64,000 bases of DNA, taken from positions 806,001-870,000 of the forward strand of contig CP145423.1 of the NCBI GenBank assembly GCA_036867785.1, read 5' to 3'. A program made the translations under genes and the position numbers. This document shows positions 23,392 to 35,500 of the stretch, piece after piece; within the stretch, counting starts at the first letter, position 1, and the number at the start of each line of letters is the position of its first letter. Below the pieces are notes generated by a model. It was not told the DNA's origin and did not search any database. It saw only the letters and a list, made by a program, of their open reading frames with translations. This stretch comes from Plasmodiophora brassicae. Its lineage: Eukaryota; Endomyxa: Phytomyxea; Phytomyxea; Plasmodiophorida.

Positions 23392-24200
23392 TTAGATGTA
23401 AAAGTACTGCGGGCCGACGTACCTGCCCGTGTATGTTACGACCAGTGCACGACCACTGGATCCGACGGCGTACTCGAGTAGATGGTTCGCCACCATTGAC
23501 AGGAATATGCCGCCCCGGGTACCCGATATCCACCACACAACCTCGAAGAGGCGCAGGTTGGACTCGAAGCCGCCGAGGCGCGTCATCCTGGTACTCCTCG
23601 GAGCCGTGGCACGAATGACGTCGTCGTCAACGGGCGGCTTCGCGTGACCGGTCGACTTGTCAGCACTGTTGCCGTCTTCCCCATCACTGTCTTCGTCAAC
23701 ACCGGAGGCCAGCGTATGCGGCACAGCTAGAAACACACGCACAGTAGAGCAATTTAAGGCTTGAACGGCAGCATAACTCGCTTACGGTACTCCTGAATCT
23801 TCAGATTCAGGCGGTCGAACTGAGGATCGTGCGGCTTTACCGCGGCCCCGGCCCGGTGCCGACGAACCCGTCCACTCCATCGCCGAGGTCTACCGGGACT
23901 CGGGGCAAGGCCCGGTCATGGTGGATGTCTCAGGCAGACGTTGCTGCGGCGTCACCGCGTCATGTCGACCGGTACAACGAACGATATACTGACTCCAGCA
24001 CTGGCAGACCCATCAATTGCCGGCCGCCCATTGCGTTTCCCGAGCCGCATGACATCGGGATTTGTGTGGAGCCCCGAATTCAACGTTGGCCGAGAGCCGC
24101 CAGACGCCAAAAGCAGCGGTTGACGAATACAGTCGCGACCGGTCGAGTCTGTCCGACAATTTGCATCGAGTGATGCTCGGTATGAATCCACCGCTTGGCG
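23392..24200 (-). CDS. Small gene family of unknown function, copy 3 (most complete)
   Basis: On the minus strand a terminal exon of about 100 codons ends at 23392. It reads PVPHTLASGVDEDSDGEDGN, a polar linker, then FESNLRLFEVVWWISGTRGG and YAVGSSGRALVVTYTGRYVG, ending GPQYFYI. It is joined by a GTAAGC donor and TTTCTAG acceptor to an exon reading HDPQFDRLNLKIQEY near 23835-23775. Further 5', 24000-23860 is homologous to the plus-strand copy 1, but the frame there is unclear. The compact hydrophobic C-terminal part looks like a folded domain that I cannot name. The 5' end is undefined, and part of the gene may be decayed. Confidence 0.45.
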
Positions 24201-24454
24201 CATGGTGACGAATGCATCGATGAGCAGGTCGACATGTAAGACAGGCCGGTTCTAGGCAGGAACGACAGAGGTCCCCGCCGCGAAGAGCCAGAACCAACGC
24301 GCGTGTATTGCCATGGCGCGACCATCAAGGGACAACGGCGGCGCTGGCCCAGTTACAGGCATGGCCATGAATGGCAGGCATAGACGCGGGCGATACCGGG
24401 CAGACAGGCAGTAGACTCACGCGCGTGTGCCCCATGTGCGACAGACGGAACGTT
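24201..24454. other. Intergenic between inverted small-family copy and receptor copy C
   Basis: No coding frame with protein-like composition; nothing recognised. Confidence 0.4.
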
Positions 24455-24558
24455 GGGGCACACGTTCAAGTACGGTTCGTCGGTACCTCTATTGAATATC
24501 CACGTCGCTGCCCGGGGTCGATCGAACGGCGACGCGCGCGTCACCTGCAAAGCACACT
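24455..24558 (+). promoter_or_regulatory. Conserved upstream block of receptor copy C
   Basis: This block matches 12281-12401 before copy B, with the same order of words (GCACACGTT, TCGTCGGTAC, TGAATATCCACGT, GACGCGCGCGT) up to the ATG. It is likely the promoter and 5' UTR retained after duplication. Confidence 0.55.
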
Positions 24559-27500
24559 ATGCGGTCGGCATGGGTGCTGCTGGCGGCGGCGACGTTGCTG
24601 GCGGCCCGGTTGGACGCGTTCATCGCCGGCGTCACCGTCCAGCAGATCCTGGACCTGATGAACAGCGCGCGTGCCAACGTGGTGCCGACAGCGGCCCAGA
24701 TGGTCAAGTTGCAATGGGACGCGTCGCTGGCGTCGGCGGCGGCCAGCTACGCTGCCACACAGTGCTCGGGCGCCTTTAGCGGCGCCGGCCCCACCTGCGC
24801 CAACTGTGTCACCTGGATCGCCGACGCCGAGTTGCCGTCGTACGGGTCGCAGGGCATCCTCGACATCATTGCCGGCAACTTCATCGCTGGGGTACGTGAT
24901 CGGCCCGGTCGTGTCGCTCCAGTTGTCGTGCCCGTAATGACGATGGGGGGCGCCCCTGCGGTGTAGAAATCGATGTGGCCGTGCACACAGTCGGGCTCGA
25001 CGCTGACATGTTCCTGCTCTGGCGGCGGCTGCTACGACGACTGGAACAACCTGGTCAACGATGCGGCGACGGCCGTCGGGTGCGGCGAGCAGACGTCGAC
25101 CGCATGCGGCAAATCGAACAACATCTACGTGTGCGTGTACGTGCCCCCGTTCCCCCCTGCGTCGTCTGATGATTGGCTGTCGGCGTGCTGAATGCTCTGC
25201 TGGCAGGTTCAACGGGTGGACGTCGGACGCGCATCCGTACACGCCATCGGTGACGAATTCGTCGTGCACAAAGGGCACCTGCCCGTCGGCCTACCCGGTC
25301 TGTATCGACGGCCTGTGCACGGCCAGGACGACCACGAAACGCCCCACGACGAGGCGCCCGACTACCAAACGCCCGACAACAAGACGCCCGACAAGGCGCC
25401 CGACGACGCGGCGGCCCAGTACAAGACGCCCAACGACGCGACGGGCCACAACAAGGCGCCCGACTACACGACGCCCAACAACTAGGCGCCCGACAACAAG
25501 GCGCCCAACAACAAGGCGCCCGACAACAAGGCGTCCGACAACAAGGCGCCCGACAACAAGGCGCCCAACAACAAGGCATCCGACAACAAGGCGTCCGACA
25601 ACAAGGCGCCCGACGACACGCCGCCCAACAACAAGGCGCCCGACAACACGACGGCCAACGACGCGACGTCCTTCGACACGACGTCCTACGACACGACGCC
25701 CGTCAACCAGACGGCCAACCACGAAACGCGTCTCAACAAGGCGGCCAACAACAAGGGACCAATCCACCTTGCGTCCGAGGTCTACCACCAGAAGACTGGC
25801 TACGCGACGGGCTACGTCGGGGCAGTCGGCAAGCCGCTCTAAAACGAGGCGCCCTGCAACGAATCGTCCAACAAGCGGAAACCCGACCCTCCGGCGCACG
25901 ACCAGCAGACGCCCATCCTCGAGGAGGATAACAACACGGCGGCAGACTACGAATCGCCCGACTACACGACGACCTAGACAGCGCTCATCAACGGGACGGA
26001 CCGCAACGAGGCGCCCGGCGACAGGTACGAGGCGCGCAGGTACAATGCGACCCACGACAAGGCAGCCGACGACACATCAACCCACGGCGAGGCACCGGAC
26101 AGCAAGGTCGTCGCCGAAGTCGACGACGCGGCCAACTTCATTCCAGCACACAACGGGACACCCGTCTAGTCGAAGGACAAGGCACCCCGCGACAGCGCAG
26201 CCGACCGCAGGCCGCTTCTCACCAAGACGGTCGACCACCAGGAAGCCGTCAACGGGACTGCCGAGGTCCGCTTCAACGACGGCAAGGTACCGGACGCATA
26301 CGAAGCAGCGGACGACTACATGGCGACCTTCAACAGGTTGGTGGCTCATGCCACGTACGAGACATTGTGCATGACTTTGCAGCAGGGGCGCCGTTCTGGG
26401 TTCGCCTTCAAGCACCGACCGTGCTGGATCCGTCCACGTCGCTGGCCCTGTACGCCACGATTGCGCCCGGCTTCGACCGTCGACTGCTGACCACGTCGTG
26501 GACATGCGATACGCTGGACCTGTCGCCCGCATCCGGGAACGTCCTGACGTCGCCGACGGACACGTTGTCGCTCGTTCTGGCACCGAACGCCCTGCAGTAC
26601 GCCACGTCGTACCGGTTCACGATCACAGCGCGCCTGGCAACGTCAACATCCAGCGCCTCGGCCACGATCGTGATTCCGCCGCGACCCACCGGCGGCGTCG
26701 TCAACGTCACCTGGGCGGGAGGACGGCCCGTCGAATTGTCGACCGTGTTCAACATCAGCACCCGGGGATGGCAGGCCGCCGGCGCCCCTCTGGAATTCGT
26801 CTTCTCGTACGTGGTCGTCGGGCGCGCATCTGGGATCAGCGAATTCAACATCGGGACGGCCGCACCGACGTCCACATCGGCCCTCACGACGTTGCCATCG
26901 GGCGACCCCGTCCGCGTTCTCGTTCGCGCCATTGCACCCGGGTCCCGCGTCCGATCCGCTCCCGTCTGGATCGACATCGTTGTGCAGCGCGCCTCGACAC
27001 AGCAAGTGCTCGACAGCGTCCTTTCGTCAGCAACGGGCGCTGTCGGGCCACCACAGGTCGTCATGAACCGGTTGCAATCGGCCACGCTGGCCCTGAACGC
27101 CGTCTCCAACTATTCCACGTCGGCGAACTCGTCGTCGGCCGTTGTGGCCGCCCGATCTGCCCTCATATCGACGTTGGTGACGGCGTGCTCCAATGCCAGC
27201 AACGTCAACGCTGACAGTGCCGCTGTTCTGCTGGGGACGCTGACCGCCCAGCCTGAGCAGCTGTCGGTCAACGCCACCCAGCAGGTCATGGCGTTCGCCG
27301 GCACGCTCGTCCAGCAATCCCTGTCGAGCACGACATCGCTGTCGTTGCAAGGGTTGACCGCGGTGGCCCAGTCGGTGTCATCGGCCATGACCGCCGTGCG
27401 TCTGACCAACGCGACGTCGTCGGCAACGTCGGTGGTCCAGCACGCCGTCGTCGACCTGATCGCCTCAGCGCAGGTCGCCACGACTCAGCCGTGCCGACCC

Positions 27501-29444
27501 GCCTCGACGATATCGACGGCGAACTTCCGATCGCACGCCTGGTCCCTGGACGGCCTGGCCCACGTCAACGGCACTTGTGCGGCGACAGGAGCCCAAGAGT
27601 CGTCGGTCGTCCTGCCGCCCGATTTCTGGTCGGCCATGAACGTCAGCGGAGACGTTGGCGTGCAGATGACCGTCTGGGTGGACAACCCACACACGTCGGC
27701 CCGTCTGGTGAACGGGGCATCGCCCGTCACCACCGTCCGCACGTTCAGGATCAGGTCGCCGCCAGCAGCCGTAGCAGCAGCAACGTCATCGCCCGAGCTC
27801 ATCGTCGTGCGCAGCCTGTCGTCGGGTTCGCCCATCAACGTGTCGTTAACGCCCACAGCAACAGCAGCCGCCGCAGGATTCGCCTCGTTGTCGTCCTGCC
27901 CGTCGACGTCCCTATCGCCTCCGGTCTGCGTCACGTTCGACAGCGCTGGGCAGAACTGGACCACGGCCGGGTGCACGACGTCCATCATGCCGAAGTCGTC
28001 GGGCGACAGCAATGCGACAGCAACGGTGACGTGCTCGTGCACGCACCTGACCGACTTCGCCCTGGTCATGTACCTGGAGGAGGCGCAACCGGGGCCAACT
28101 GGGTGTGGCGGCCGCCCCGGTCGATTCGTCGATCAGCAGGCCCTGGCGGACGTGATCAGCAACGCGAACGCCATCCACCGCGTGTTCCTGGTCCTGTACA
28201 TCTGCACGGCCTGCATCGCCCTGGTGCTTGTGACCCGCGCCCGACGACACATCACCAAGGTGCACGCCCGCCGATCCGTCTACGTCCTGCTATCGTTGTC
28301 CATCGTGGTCTGCGCCGCCCGCTCGGCCATCAGCGCCTTCAACCTGTCGCTGGACACGGCCATCGTGACGATCGCCGTCCTGTCGGTCCTGCCGTCCATG
28401 TGCGAGTTCTTCCTGCTGACCTACTTCATCCTGATGATCTGGTCGATCGGCGACCGCATCAGGCGGATGTCGACCAGCGTGCCCAAGAACGTCCTGAGCG
28501 GCATCGCCAGGCCCTATTTCGTGGGCAACTCGGTGATCTGCCTGGCCATCCCCGCCCTGGTCGTCTGTGGCGTCATCTTTGGCGCCCAGGACAACGATGC
28601 CCTTGTGTTCGGAACGGTCCCGCTGTACACGTTCCTGTTCGACGCGGCGTCCGCCCTCGTCGCCGTCGTCTGCCTGCTGTGCGGCACCTACTTCCTGTAC
28701 TACAGCCGGGCCATGCTGAAGACGTTGCTGGAAGCGGCCGGCACGATCGTCAGGCAGCTGCAAGGGCAGGCGGCGTCGTACCGGAAGGTGGGCCGGTTCG
28801 TCTTCACCGTCTGCACCATGTTCTCGTCGGCCCTCTGCATCGAGAGCGCCCTGTGGCTGCTGTCCGTTATCGCCCCACAAATCTACCTGGCCGGGTTCGT
28901 CGTGTTCTACGCCCTGTTCCTGGCCTGCGACCTCGTCTGCGTCCTGCTCGTCGTCGTGTTCTGCTTCAGGACTGTGGCGACCGCCGCCCAGGCCAGCGCT
29001 GCCGGGTCGGATAGCGCCGGCGCAAGCCATGCCAAGCGAGGGCAGCACCACGATGCGCAGATCTCGTTGCAGAACGGGTCCAGGACCGTGCGCCCTATGG
29101 CGACCAGTGCACTACGATCGCATCGACCGAATCAGAGTTCCGCATCGATCGCCGTCTCGCTTGGCACCGTGTCGTCCGGGGAATTCCCTCCCGTCGCCGG
29201 CGAGGCCACCACGACCAGCATGCCGGACGTCGTCGCCGACCTCGGCCATGGTCCTCCTCCGCTATTCACGAACCGGGCCAAGCTCGACGCGGAAGCGGCC
29301 ATGGACGTTCTGGAGTCGACCATGGAACACGCGTTGTCGCACGTGCGCGTGCCGGCCAGGGATCCCGTTGACATCGTCGTCCCCGGCTATCACTCCGTCC
29401 GTTCAGTGTCGCAGATCAGCGACGCGTTCGGCACACCCGCCTGA
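24559..29444 (+). CDS. CAP-stalk-REJ-GPS-seven-TM receptor, copy C
   Basis: Four exons (24559-24891, 24967-25136, 25207-26336, 26383-29444) give 1564 aa. The first two exons have the same lengths as in copies A and B. Order: signal peptide, CAP-like domain, Cys-rich hinge, TTRRP stalk of about 65 units (about residues 205-540), REJ-like region, GPS ending CSCTHLTDF (cleavage near residue 1098), seven membrane helices, and a tail with LDAEAAMDVLESTMEHALSHV. A 46-bp intron (GTTGGT...TTTGCAG) is proposed where the stalk meets the REJ part. Without it the stalk frame stops at 26374 and the receptor part would be in another frame. The alternative is a frame break that separates the two halves. From the REJ region on, identity to copy B is very high. 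Confidence 0.83.
25330..26330 (+). repeat. 15-bp coding minisatellite (stalk of copy C)
   Basis: About 65 units of 15 bp encode TTRRP-type pentapeptides in the receptor frame. The 5' half is regular (CGACAACAAGGCGCC-type units); the 3' half is degenerate. The unit sequence is related to, but not the same as, the unit that expanded in copy B, so the two arrays were homogenised separately. Confidence 0.88.
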
Positions 29445-29854
29445 GCCGCCCAGGAACATCACGCTCGGTGATGACGTCATCAGATCCCCTCGATCGCACC
29501 TCACCACTGGCGAGTTCGGGTGGGGCGCCCCATGTCATTCACAACAATGCAATACTGTCGACAGCACTGCTCGTCTGTTCGCCACTGATCGGATCCATCG
29601 CGAGCGTGGTTCTATAGAGGAAGGGTGTGTGGCCCCTCGTTCAGGGGATGTACGAATCGGAGACGTCCTCGCTCGCATCGTGGCTGGCCGGCAGGGCCAG
29701 GTCGTCGACATGGATGCCCCGGGCGGACAGGACGTGATTCTGGAGGTGGAAGTCGAGCGCGGCGTGCCCCGGGCCGCCGTGCTGGTGCACCGCCACCGGC
29801 GTCCCCGCCGACCCCGACCTGGCCAGCACTATCACAAACCGACGTCAGCACCCA
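29445..29854. other. Convergent intergenic region
   Basis: This lies between the copy C stop (+) and the lipase stop (-). No gene is seen; it presumably holds both 3' UTRs. Confidence 0.5.
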
Positions 29855-32314
29855 TCACTGCCCAGGCAGTTGCACGAGCAACAGGCCCTGGCCTCGGTGA
29901 GCGGCAGAATCGCTGCCCGGCATGGCGAACCCGTCGGACGACACCGAACGGGCCGACGACGACGTCAGGGTGGCACCGGCGCCGTCCGGGCCCGGCGCGT
30001 CGGTGACCTGCGCGAACTGGTCGGGCGCCCACGAGTTCAGACGGTTGCCCAGGATGGCGGCGCCGTGCTCGAACGGCACCTATGCGAGCGCGCACGTGTG
30101 CCCCCCGGTTCAGTACCGGGCCGGCGCGTACGTGCGCCGCCACACGCATTGTCACCTCGTTGCTCATCAGGATGGCGCCCCGCATGTAGCGCACGCAGGC
30201 GTCGAGCGCGAACTCGATCTCGCAGGCGTGCTTGACCTCGGCAAGCTTCCGCCAGGTCAGCACCTCGGTACGGCGCGTGCAATCCTGCAGGCGCTCCGGC
30301 GTCGGGTTCGACAGCAGGAACAGGTAGTCGGAGGGGCGGAAGTCGGGCAGGATCGTGATGTCGCCCGTGTACGTCTGCCCGAACGCCGCCGGGATGATCG
30401 TCAGCCTGCCGAACGCGGGCAGGACCAGCGTGGCGTTCTGGAACAGCAGCATGATCGTGTGGCGCAGCTGCTCGCCCAGGTAGGTGCACAGGTGGACGAG
30501 GACGCCGCCGATCGACCGGACGCGCCACTCCTTGCGGACGGCGAACGGGATCACGTGCGGGTTCACCTGCGACACGATGTACATGTTGACGTTGAACAGC
30601 TCGGCGAGGCGCTTCATGGGCAGGTCGGAGTGGAAGCTCCCGTCCGACCAGCGCACGCCCCGCGTGTAGTACGGCACGATCTTCCCCGTCCGGCTGTCCT
30701 TCATCTGCAACTCGACCGACTCGTAAAAGTAGGGGATGGCCGAGCTGGCGACGGCGGCGCTCCACAGGACGACGTCGGGCGACGTCAGGTAGTTCAGCAG
30801 GCGCGGCACCTCCTTGGACGAGTTGGCGGGCGCCACGACAATGTTGGTGACGCGGCCGGATCGCGCGTACGCCTCGGCGAACGTGATGTCGCCAATGTTG
30901 GCGCGCAGGCACCGGGCCAGCGTGCGCACGTCGAACACGACGCCCGTGTTCAGCAGGCGGTACAGCTTGCGGAAGACGGCGCCGGTAATGGGCGGGAACA
31001 GGTCCAGGTTGACGCGCCCGGGGTCGGTCACGTGGTCCAGCTCCTCGTCGGTCATGGCGCCGACCCAGGAGGCGATGATGGCGCCGGCGCTGGCCCCCGA
31101 GATGATCTTGGGCAGCAGGCGGTTCTCGTGCAGCGCCTTGATCACGCCGACGTGGTAGCAGCCGAACGAGGCGCCCCCGCTCAGCATCAGCGCCGAGCGG
31201 CCCATCGAGTGCCGCGTCTCGTTGAAGAACGCCAGCTTCTGCCGGATGGTGACGCTCGGCGTGTTCTCCAGCGCCACCAGGTTCAGGGCGCGCACGACCT
31301 GCGGCACGTGTCAGACGCCGCCTGTTGCTAGCATCGACGACGACGACGACGACGACGACTACCTCTTCCTGGAACTCCTCGATCAACCGTTTCGTGCCGG
31401 CGCGCAGGTGGGCGAACAGGCGCTTGTGGCCGGTGCCGGCAATGTTCCGGAGCAGGCGCGACCTGCCGGCCAACCAACCCGGTTCAACGATAGCGCTGAC
31501 AAGGCGGCGAGCAGGTCGCCGTACCTCATGTACGACATGATGCCGAGGACGTCCTTGGCGTCGATCAGCTGGCGTATGTCGGCCAGCATGCGCTCGATGC
31601 GCTTGTAGTCGTACAGGGCGCTCTCCGGGTCGTCCTTCCACCTGTACCGGCCCTTCAGCACGTCGACCTCGTCGGCGTACAGCTTCCACCTGGACAGGGG
31701 ACACGCGAGTCAGCGTTGCCGGCCCGATGGTCGCGCGCTCCTCGCCCTCCCGTACTGTGCATAGGTCTCGGCATCGCGCATCTGGTCGCTCAGCATCCGG
31801 ATGCGACGGTAATGCCCGGAGCCGAACGCCAGGGCGACCTTCTCCTTGACGTAGTGCCCGAGCGCCTTGTACCACCGGCGCGACGACTGCGACGGTCGAT
31901 CGTCAGGCGTCGCTGATGAACGAGGGGAGCCGCCACCCAGCCAAGACGAGGTACCCTGTAGACGATGAACAGGGCGTAGAACGTGACGAACGCCTGCAGG
32001 TGCTGTCGGGCGAGGGTGAACACCATCGCGGGCGAGAACAGGCGATTGAGCCAGGACGCGATCATCAGCAGGGCGAGCCAGGCGGCGGGCAGGGCCGTCC
32101 TCGTCGCGTACCGGTACGTCCGGCGGAGGATCGGGGCGCGCCCGACGACCCGCTGCAGGGCCTGTGCACACGCGGCACGTCAGCGAACGGGATCAGGGCG
32201 GCCAGGGCCCGGGCCCCGTACCACGACCGATGACGACTGCATGACGCCGTCCAGCGACAGGTACAGGACGTCGACGGCCGCCTCGACGACCTTGCGGATG
32301 TCGTGGAAGCCCAT
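29855..32314 (-). CDS. Patatin-domain triacylglycerol lipase (SDP1/TGL type)
   Basis: A multi-exon minus-strand gene. The N-terminal part has hydrophobic stretches (MIASWLNRLFSPAMVF..., TFYALFIVYR). The lipase-associated region (DUF3336 type) follows: WKLYADEVDVLKGRYRW, then RNIAGTGHKRLFAHLRAGTK. Then comes FFNETRHSMGRSALMLSGGA, the patatin core with an oxyanion Gly-rich loop. The nucleophile elbow GASAG lies in ISGASAGAIIASWVG, and the catalytic Asp is in WSDGSFHSDLP. This layout is that of SDP1 of plants and Tgl3/4/5 of fungi, which hydrolyse stored triacylglycerol on lipid droplets. The last exon (VPFEHGAAILGNRLNSWAPD, stop at 29855) is joined over an intron with a GTGACA donor. The start at 32314 (MGFHDIRKVVEAAV) is the ATG nearest the conserved part; a longer in-frame start at 32386 is possible. 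A (GAC)8 run lies in one intron (31336-31359). Confidence 0.85.
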
Positions 32315-32576
32315 GGCAACGCGCGCGCGCGCGATCGACGACGACGACGACAGACGTCGAAAGGTCCCGCCCGCGTCCGAGTCCACCGGGCCATCCTGTC
32401 ACACGTGGCACAGGGCGCTCTTTCATCAGCGCTCGTCACCACGGTCGGCGAAAGCGCCCCTCGCACGCTCCACCTCGTAGCGCCAGCGACGGGGACGCTC
32501 TCGAACGATACCCATCGATGGCAACTAGACCTGGAGAAGCGCGCTTCGCTGGTCGCCGGAAGCGACCGGCCGTTCA

Positions 32577-35500
32577 TTAAGGACGATCGGGTGACGGAGA
32601 CCGCCCGTCGACGACGCTCGCTTTGTGGTCGTCGCCAGCGACGTCGTCGTCGTCACGACAGCTCCACAGTCGCCAGTTCTGTTCCAGCGTCTTGGTGGAC
32701 AGGCCTGCGAAGTGCCGAGCGAACGACGCGTCATGCGCAAAGTACCTGCCCGCGAACGCGAACGAGTACAGCAGGAGGAACGGGAAACGCGACGTGAAGT
32801 AGAACAGGAACCCGGACGGGTACTCGCCTAACGACGCCTGATGCAGACAGAGCATGGTTCAACGGCGAGCAGCAACGGGCGTCGTCGACCAGGTCGCCGA
32901 CAAACCTGGACGTCGACGGGCAGATCCCGGTAGTGGTTCTTCTTGTTGCGGATGACACGTAGGCAATCGCGAATCGACCCGAAGTTGTACTTCCGGTACT
33001 TGCCGAGGTTGTCGAGCAGGGCCGGATCGATGGCGCGGTCCCACGACCGCCCGACGACTCGAGGCGCCTGGCACTCGAGCGCCGTGCGGATCGGCGATTC
33101 CGGCTTCTCGACCTCGACCCGGTCAGACATTTCTTGCAGAAACTGCCAGGAGCGCACCTCGTCAGCGGCACGAACGACGGCCCGCGCGTTCACAGGCAAA
33201 CGCCGCACCTCGAGTTTCGCTTCGTCCGACCAGAAGAACGGGTGCTTGAGAATCTCGGCGCAGGACGGCCTAGGCATCGCGCGGTCAGTCGGCCGGGAAT
33301 GCACGACAAGAACGGAAACCCCCCACCGCTGCTCTGGAACAATGCTGATCATGGCCTGGATGAGATTGACGGCCTCGGGCAGGTGACGTATGCGGTCGAG
33401 ATTGTATGCCCCCTTGAGGATGGCAGCGTCTCGCTGATAACTGGGACCGCAGGTCGGATACGACAAATAGGAACAGACGTGTCCAGCGGCACGTACCTGT
33501 CCCCGAACGGGTGCTGGCCGCGTGTGAGCACGTAATAAATAATGCATCCCACTGAGAAGATGTCGACGGATCGGGTCAACCTGGACGTATCTACGCGGGA
33601 CTGTGTCAGGACGATCATCGTCGTCGACGACCGACACTGGCGCCCGCAGCACCAACCTGGCTGCATGAACTCTGCCGCATGCCATCCGGTGCTCCCGCCG
33701 CCAGCGCTGGCGAAATCAAACGACGACCTGCTCTGCTCCAGCCGGGTGGACAACCCCATGTCGGCGATCTTTGCTCTACAGGTACGAGGTTAGCGTCGTG
33801 ACGTCAATGACGCCTGACGGCCTTACTTTAGATCTTCGGTGATTAATATGTTGGCCGGCTTCAGATCCTACAGGCATCATCATCCGGATTAGTGTGGCTG
33901 GCAGGGCGACGCCAGCCGGACACGGTGCAACCTTGTGCACAATCGACATTGAATGCAGGTAGTGCAAGCCGCCGATGATCTCCGAGAGGAGGCGCAGCGT
34001 GACTGGTAGAGGCGCGCCAGTTGACGATAGCAGGGGCGGAACCGACGACGCTGTTCCGCTAACGACGTCACCTAGCAGAGAGCGTATCCGCTGTCAGTAC
34101 TGGCCGATCCCAACGCGACACGTGCGAAACGTACCCAGCGAGCACATGCACCGCTCGATGGCTACATAGATGAAGTTGTCGTCATCTTCACGTGCAAAGT
34201 ACCGCAGGACGGCCGGGTGGCTATCGCTTTCGATCATCAGCGATATCTCACGGCTGGCATGACTGTACAAGTGTCGCTGCAATCGTTTCACAGCAACAGG
34301 ACGCCCTGGTCACCGACGTTCAGTGTACAGATACGAGCTGACAAAGACCCACGAAATAGACCATACCTTCAAAGAACCCGTCGAACACAATGGTCCCTTG
34401 GCTGCCAAGCCCGAGCAGCGACCTTGTCTGGATCGATATTTTCCCAATGGCCAATACGCCCGAGGCGTTCGAAGGCTGTTGCGTCTGGGAAACGGGTTCC
34501 GAAGGCGCAGGCGATATAGCAGTCGCCGAAGTAATGGGCGCTGCGTCATCCGGCTTCACAGTAGCGGGGCGCCTGTGCACGGCGACCCAGATGGCCAGCG
34601 CGACAATGACGCAGGCAATCGCAATAAGGATGCGGTGGGTCGACGTTGGCAGGTTGACAGTGATGTGGATACTGTCGCCGACACGGCCGTGCGGTGGCCT
34701 CGGTGGTTCAGGTAACGGCAGCGCCTGACGATGTTCTTCGGGCATGGCGAGCTCCTGAGGCGGTTGCGGTGCAGGTAACAGATGTGTAAACTGCCGGCGG
34801 TCGATGACTCCGCGTTTCTGCAGACGAGCGTAAGAAGCGCGGTTGCCGTTGCTCACAACGAACGCCTGGCCCGTCCTGGGTACCCGAGCGACAACTGGAG
34901 CTGGACAGGCGCACCTGTCAGCCGACGGTAAACGAAGTGGCACGGGAAGACGTACTGTCGTGGGTGCGAAGCAGGGTCGTCGTGCTGCCCATCGATTTCA
35001 CGTTCGCATACCGATGCGGGACGCGGACGATGTCGGATCGCACCTGGGCGTGCACAGACGCCAGGCACGAGCCGAGCTTAACCTTCCACAGGACTGCATG
35101 CGTCTGCCGGTCACGCGCCCAGACGTGGCCGCTCGACGAAGCGAATATCTCAGGTAGCGTATCTGACCAGCGGGTCGTCAGACACGGCCCAAAGGTTACG
35201 ATTCACAGGGCAGCCGGACCGAACGCCGTGTCGTCCGCATTGTGCAGGAACGACGTGATCTCGGAATACGATATGTTCCAGGAGGGCGCCAGCGGTTGCT
35301 GCAGGTCGATAGCACTGACGACGACGTCCGCCTTGCCGATCCAGAGCGTCCTCGACGGCATGGCCGGTTTGCCGGACGCGCACGTGTCATCCGAATCAGC
35401 GAACCCGGCGTCGGTATCATCGGGAGCCCCTACCGCACAGGCGTCAGCACACGTCGTCGATGGCGTGAACCGCGCCTGCTACCCCATCCGTCAGGAGAGA

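Noticed and set aside
31336-31359. (GAC)8 as a coding Asp run in the lipase
   Set aside because: It lies between a good donor (GAG|GTAGTC) and acceptor (GCCGCAG) and interrupts the conserved EEFQEEV...VVRALNLVALE region, so it is intronic.
30037-31875. 612-codon minus-strand frame overlapping the lipase
   Set aside because: Arg/Pro/Ala-rich shadow; only small parts coincide with real exons. The lipase frame carries GASAG and DGS.
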